Below, in pieces: positions 61,010 through 64,000 of a stretch of 64,000 bases of DNA (position 1 is the first letter of the stretch; the number at the start of each line of letters is the position of its first letter). Source of the stretch: Methanotrichaceae archaeon (lineage in GTDB: Archaea > Halobacteriota > Methanosarcinia > Methanotrichales > Methanotrichaceae). The position numbers and the translations under genes were made by a program. The notes beneath the pieces are model-generated. The model did not search any database. It was given only the letters and a program-made list of their open reading frames with translations, and was not told where the DNA came from. The stretch lies in the NCBI GenBank assembly GCA_016927425.1, contig JAFGMR010000007.1, positions 1 to 64,000 on the forward strand. The letters run 5' to 3'.

Positions 61010-62344
61010 TCAGGGCACATATCCATAGCGTCTATAGCCGGTCTCGTCTATCCCCAAAAGGGCGAACTCGCCCTTTGGGGTATTAAGGCTCGTTCGGCTG
61101 CCCTCGTGAAGCGCCTCGTACTCCAAAAGGTCGATCTCCCTTCTATTCTCCAACCCCTCGATCAGCCCTTGAATTGGAAGGTCGAGCACACCTGGCTGGA
61201 CCGTCCCTGAGAAGAAGAGGGCGGAGCATCCGCTCCCATAGGATCCCATGCCTATCCTCCTTCCCGGCGCAAGCCTTCCTGCCTCTCGAAGGCTTGATAG
61301 GCCCAGATAGAGCGATCCTGTGTAGATGTTTCCTGTCTGTCTGGAGATGAGGGTTGTCTCAGCAACCTTCTCCTCGAACGACTTCCTGAAGAGGGCGGTC
61401 TTTGCAAGGCGCTTCGAGTACTCCCAGTTCGCCTGTAGGAAGCTATCCTTATCAGGATAATCGGCCTCGCGTGGCTCATCCCCGATCTCGTTTTGGATAT
61501 TCGAGAACCGATCGAGCCCTCGCCAGTCCTCCCTGAATACCGCCGAGGCTGCGTACTCGGCCATGCGCGGATAGGGGATGTGGAAGATCAAGTGGGAGAG
61601 CTGATCGGTCAGGCATTCCCCGTTTGCCAATTCGAAAAGGCCTCTATCCTTTGCCCTTCTTCTAAAGGCGGCGAAGGCCTCTACCATGGCCGATACATAG
61701 CAAAAGTTGCTGTGCCTTCCATTGACGACTGCCGTATGCATGCCGATCGGCCGGTAGAAGTCGTCCTCGTCCCTCGTAAAGCCCCCGAAGACCGGATCTA
61801 TGGCGAGGAGGCGGGGCTCCCGCTTTACGAGGAGGGCGACTGCCCCCGCCCCTTGGGTGTACTCGCCAGGGGACCGAAGCTTGTATCTGGCGATGTCGGA
61901 CCCCACCACAAGCGCGAGGCCGTCCTCGCAGGAAAGCCAGTGAATGGCGTTCTCGAGCGCAATTGTGGCGCCGATGCAGGCCGACTTGAGCTCCACGGTG
62001 GAGCACTCCTGGAAGGACCCCTCGCCGTATGCCTTCTCAAGCATGCCGATAACGTAGGTGCCTATGGCCTTTGCCTCATCTACCGCGGACTCGGTGCCGA
62101 TGTAGATCTTGCCCACATCCTCCGGATGCACTCGGCTCCTCTTCATCAGTCCCAGTATGGCCATGGCTGCAAGCGTGGCTGCGTCCTCATGGGCGTCGGG
62201 GACTGCCATCCTCTCGATGCCTATTCCCCTCGTAAGCTTTGCGGGAACGACTCCTCGCGATCTGGCGAACTCCCCCGTAGTCGAGATGAACAGATCTGGC
62301 AGATGGACGTGGATATCGTCGATGCCGATGGGTGGCTGTGTCAA
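61010..62344 (-). CDS. hydroxymethylglutaryl-CoA synthase, long (bacterial/eukaryotic-like) form
   Basis: 444 aa thiolase-fold enzyme joining acetyl-CoA and acetoacetyl-CoA, first committed step to mevalonate. Catalytic residues: Glu85 in GTESAVDEAKA, Cys123 in ELKSACIGATIAL, His255 in FHIPYPRMAEY. Usual archaeal HMG-CoA synthase is about 350 aa, so this is the longer type, possibly an acquired paralogue with another acyl substrate. Begins TTG at 62344 after GAGGAG. Lies near the prenyl synthase. Confidence 0.82.
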   Translation of the reverse strand: MTQPPIGIDDIHVHLPDLFISTTGEFARSRGVVPAKLTRGIGIERMAVPDAHEDAATLAAMAILGLMKRSRVHPEDVGKIYIGTESAVDEAKAIGTYVIGMLEKAYGEGSFQECSTVELKSACIGATIALENAIHWLSCEDGLALVVGSDIARYKLRSPGEYTQGAGAVALLVKREPRLLAIDPVFGGFTRDEDDFYRPIGMHTAVVNGRHSNFCYVSAMVEAFAAFRRRAKDRGLFELANGECLTDQLSHLIFHIPYPRMAEYAASAVFREDWRGLDRFSNIQNEIGDEPREADYPDKDSFLQANWEYSKRLAKTALFRKSFEEKVAETTLISRQTGNIYTGSLYLGLSSLREAGRLAPGRRIGMGSYGSGCSALFFSGTVQPGVLDLPIQGLIEGLENRREIDLLEYEALHEGSRTSLNTPKGEFALLGIDETGYRRYGYVP

Positions 62345-62483
62345 TCCGTCTCCTCCTCTTCAGCGAAGAGATCGATAGCGCCTATTTCTAACTTATCCCT
62401 TCCCAGGAATAGGGTGTTCGGTCCCGCGAGGCGATTGTGAAGTGAATAGTGATATAAATCAGTTCGTTCATAAGCGGGCACCT

Positions 62484-62987
62484 ATGATGAAGATCCGATG
62501 GTTCTTAGGTCCGCTTCTCCTATTCCTCCTGATCGCTCCCCTTCAGGCCTCGGAGATCCCAGAGGTGTACTATCGCCAGATTGGCGACGCTCCCAATAAT
62601 CTCTCAGGCCTGATGTGGGTTGTCCTTCCTGCATCGAACAACCTGACGTTCAATGCGAACTTCGATGTATCGGAGGCGGTCGCCTACTATGACTGGCTGC
62701 TCACAGGTTATGGATTCGATACCGCCATCTGTGCCTCTCATGGGTTCATGAACGGGCAGGATAATCTCTGGCTGGCGGTCAGGCTCGACGAGTACGTATG
62801 CTATCTGGAGAGCGCGGAAGCCGGACGGGGCCTCTTCGTCCTGCCGGAAGATTCAGATTACTACAAGTACAGCCGGCCCGATGTGATGTGGGAGAATATC
62901 TACGAGGCAGAGCCCGAAAACGCGGCGGGAAGCTTCGACTGGTGGACTGCGCCATTCATGTCCATCCTCTACGCCCGAAACTCCTGA
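62484..62987 (+). CDS. secreted hypothetical protein
   Basis: 168 aa. Signal peptide KIRWFLGPLLLFLLIAPLQA, then an unknown Tyr/Trp/Asp-rich domain (YYDWLLTGYGFDTAICASHGF, DNLWLAVRLDEYVCYLESAE, YKYSRPDVMWENIYEAEPENAAG). Two Cys could form a disulfide. ATG 62484 is followed directly by a second ATG. Not recognised as a family; the fold may be Ig- or transglutaminase-like by Trp/Tyr pattern, but that is weak. Confidence 0.7.
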   Translation: MMKIRWFLGPLLLFLLIAPLQASEIPEVYYRQIGDAPNNLSGLMWVVLPASNNLTFNANFDVSEAVAYYDWLLTGYGFDTAICASHGFMNGQDNLWLAVRLDEYVCYLESAEAGRGLFVLPEDSDYYKYSRPDVMWENIYEAEPENAAGSFDWWTAPFMSILYARNS

Positions 62988-62996
62988 AGATAAGCC

Positions 62997-63335
62997 TCAT
63001 CTTTGACCGCCTTCATTGGTGAATGCTCCTTCAGGCGGCCGGGATTTGCGGGCATCCCTTGCCTCCTCCCTGATCCGCTCGGAGAGCAGCTTCAGGCGAG
63101 CCCCTGTGGCTTGGGAGATGTCGCAGTGCGACCCCTGCTTGGGGCTGCAGCTCGCCATGATATCCATCACCCTGTCCGCCAGAGCGTAGAGCTCCTCATC
63201 CTCGAGCCTCTCTAGGAGGTGGGAGAGGCGGCCCCCAAACTCCCTGCACTTCGTGAAGTCCGCAAGGCCATCCCCGTGCCAGCGGCAGAGCTCCTCGACC
63301 TCTTGCACGAGCTCGGGCCAGGGCGGCTTGCTCAT
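62997..63335 (-). CDS. small helical hypothetical protein
   Basis: 112 aa, charged amphipathic helices (ELVQEVEELCRWHGDGLADF, LSHLLERLEDEELYALADRV, LKLLSERIREEARDARKS) and three Cys (C17 in LCRWHG, C29 in TKCRE, C62 or so in ASCS). No family recognised. Transcribed away from the secreted gene, convergent with it by 9 bases. Confidence 0.6.
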   Translation of the reverse strand: MSKPPWPELVQEVEELCRWHGDGLADFTKCREFGGRLSHLLERLEDEELYALADRVMDIMASCSPKQGSHCDISQATGARLKLLSERIREEARDARKSRPPEGAFTNEGGQR

Positions 63336-63504
63336 GGTCGCGCGTTGGCGGCCATTGGATAAGGATCTCGCGCTGGCGTTTATTTGGCAGGAAGCAGGCT
63401 ACAGGGCGAGAAAGGTTCTATCATAATCATTGAATTGGCGCTTTGGAACGGAATAATGATCCATATCGGCCATTTCAGATGGGATGCTGAATGCTGGAAT
63501 GGGC

Positions 63505-64000
63505 CTATACTGCGCGGTCGATATCATCTAAGGCCTCTACCACGCTATGCCACTCAGGGCAATAATAGACCTGGTTAGAGTAATCTTCGATATCGGTGTC
63601 ATTGATGCTCCAAGGATGCAAGAACAGAATTCCGTGTCGATCGGGATGGCTCTTGACGAACTCCACGATGTTTAAATCGAGGTCGTCTATCAACACGTCA
63701 GAGGGTATATTGTGCTTGGTTCCTGTGCTTGCGTGGTAGTAATCCTTCAGGCATGGAAAGTGAGCATTCAGCCATTGCTTTGTAGCCTCTTCCGCATTGG
63801 GCCTCCTGGCAGTCACTACAAATGGTTCGTGATCGATGAGCTGTTTTACGCCTCTTTGGGACCCTTCTATCAGCGGCAGGCTTAGGGTGTATTCCGGGTC
63901 GGCGAGCAGCCTTCCAATCTCAGACCACAACTCCCCTCCTGCAAAGCTCCAATGCGCCTGATTAACGTCGCTTTTACAATATTTCTGACCATATTCTTTC
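63505..64000 (-). CDS. 5'-nucleotidase (NT5C-type HAD) family protein, truncated at right edge
   Basis: Open at the window edge; the visible C-terminal 165 codons include AHWSFAGGELWSEIGRLLADPEY, EPFVVTARRPN, the HAD-like DVLIDDLDLNIVEF (metal-binding acidic pair) and ILFLHPWSINDTD. These match small HAD 5'(3')-deoxyribonucleotidase-like proteins. The N-terminal nucleophile motif DxDxT lies outside the window. Function: dephosphorylation of nucleotides, inferred. Confidence 0.7.
   Translation of the reverse strand, partial: KEYGQKYCKSDVNQAHWSFAGGELWSEIGRLLADPEYTLSLPLIEGSQRGVKQLIDHEPFVVTARRPNAEEATKQWLNAHFPCLKDYYHASTGTKHNIPSDVLIDDLDLNIVEFVKSHPDRHGILFLHPWSINDTDIEDYSNQVYYCPEWHSVVEALDDIDRAV

Overview
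The window comes from a GC-rich methanogenic euryarchaeon, most likely an aceticlastic Methanothrix (Methanosaeta)-type organism. The domain call is firm: TATA-binding protein, Alba, HerA, the KEOPS kinase Bud32, an archaeal RNA ligase, isoprenoid-lipid genes, a tRNA with an anticodon-loop intron and tRNAs without an encoded CCA. The genus is inferred from gene content and base composition, since no search was possible. Nearly all reading comes from sequence motifs and gene geometry.

Layout. 0-3.7 kb: two tandem DUF1670 regulators and HerA. 3.8-5.1 kb: a composite mobile unit made of two 161-bp MITE-like repeats around one secreted-protein gene. 5.2-9.4 kb: rhomboid, NYN-domain protein, TatD, a LeuA/CimA-family synthase and TBP. 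9.5-16 kb: intron-containing tRNA-Thr, archaeal ornithine cyclodeaminase-type protein, then an operon of five CBS-domain genes running into an RNA ligase, preceded by repeated CTATAGC operators. 16-20.6 kb: moaB diverging from DUF1786, bud32, alba, purN, HIT, a lamin-tail protein and a small PUA protein. 20.6-24 kb: a four-repeat orphan CRISPR array that has replaced the 3' end of the ATPase gene of a tungstate/molybdate ABC operon. 24-32.9 kb: secreted proteins, GNAT, a membrane protein, UspA, a GlcD/GlcF-type oxidase pair, TPR and DOMON-DUF2202 proteins. 33-36.8 kb: iorA-iorB-acyl-CoA ligase. 36.9-46.4 kb: a 1495-residue multi-PAS hybrid kinase, YkgJ, a Toprim-like protein, a dolichol kinase-like enzyme, a secreted nuclease and an SGNH/beta-propeller protein. 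46.4-50.4 kb: an orphan NifH-like ATPase beside an iron/cobalamin-type ABC importer. 50.5-54.8 kb: an acylphosphatase/coiled-coil fusion, a broken cupin and a P-type ATPase. 54.9-56.6 kb: tRNA-Leu followed by a decayed tyrosine integrase and a decayed Doc gene, the relic of an integrated element. 56.6-64 kb: rubrerythrin, Mop, a broken CARDB gene, prenyl synthase, site-2 protease, nitroreductase, a UspA remnant, a bacterial-type HMG-CoA synthase and small genes, with a 5'-nucleotidase-like gene running off the right edge.

Functional themes. Molybdenum/tungsten: moaB, the wtpABC-like operon with an embedded TrmO-family gene, and mop. Aromatic 2-oxoacid metabolism: iorAB plus a phenylacetate-CoA ligase homologue. 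Isoprenoids: prenyl synthase and HMG-CoA synthase. Metal import: the Fe/B12-type transporter. Strongest findings: the CRISPR array truncating the transporter ATPase, the composite MITE with a 7-bp flanking duplication, the degraded integrase island at tRNA-Leu, and two genes (iorA and the wtpB-like permease) whose conserved N-termini have no ATG, GTG or TTG start.
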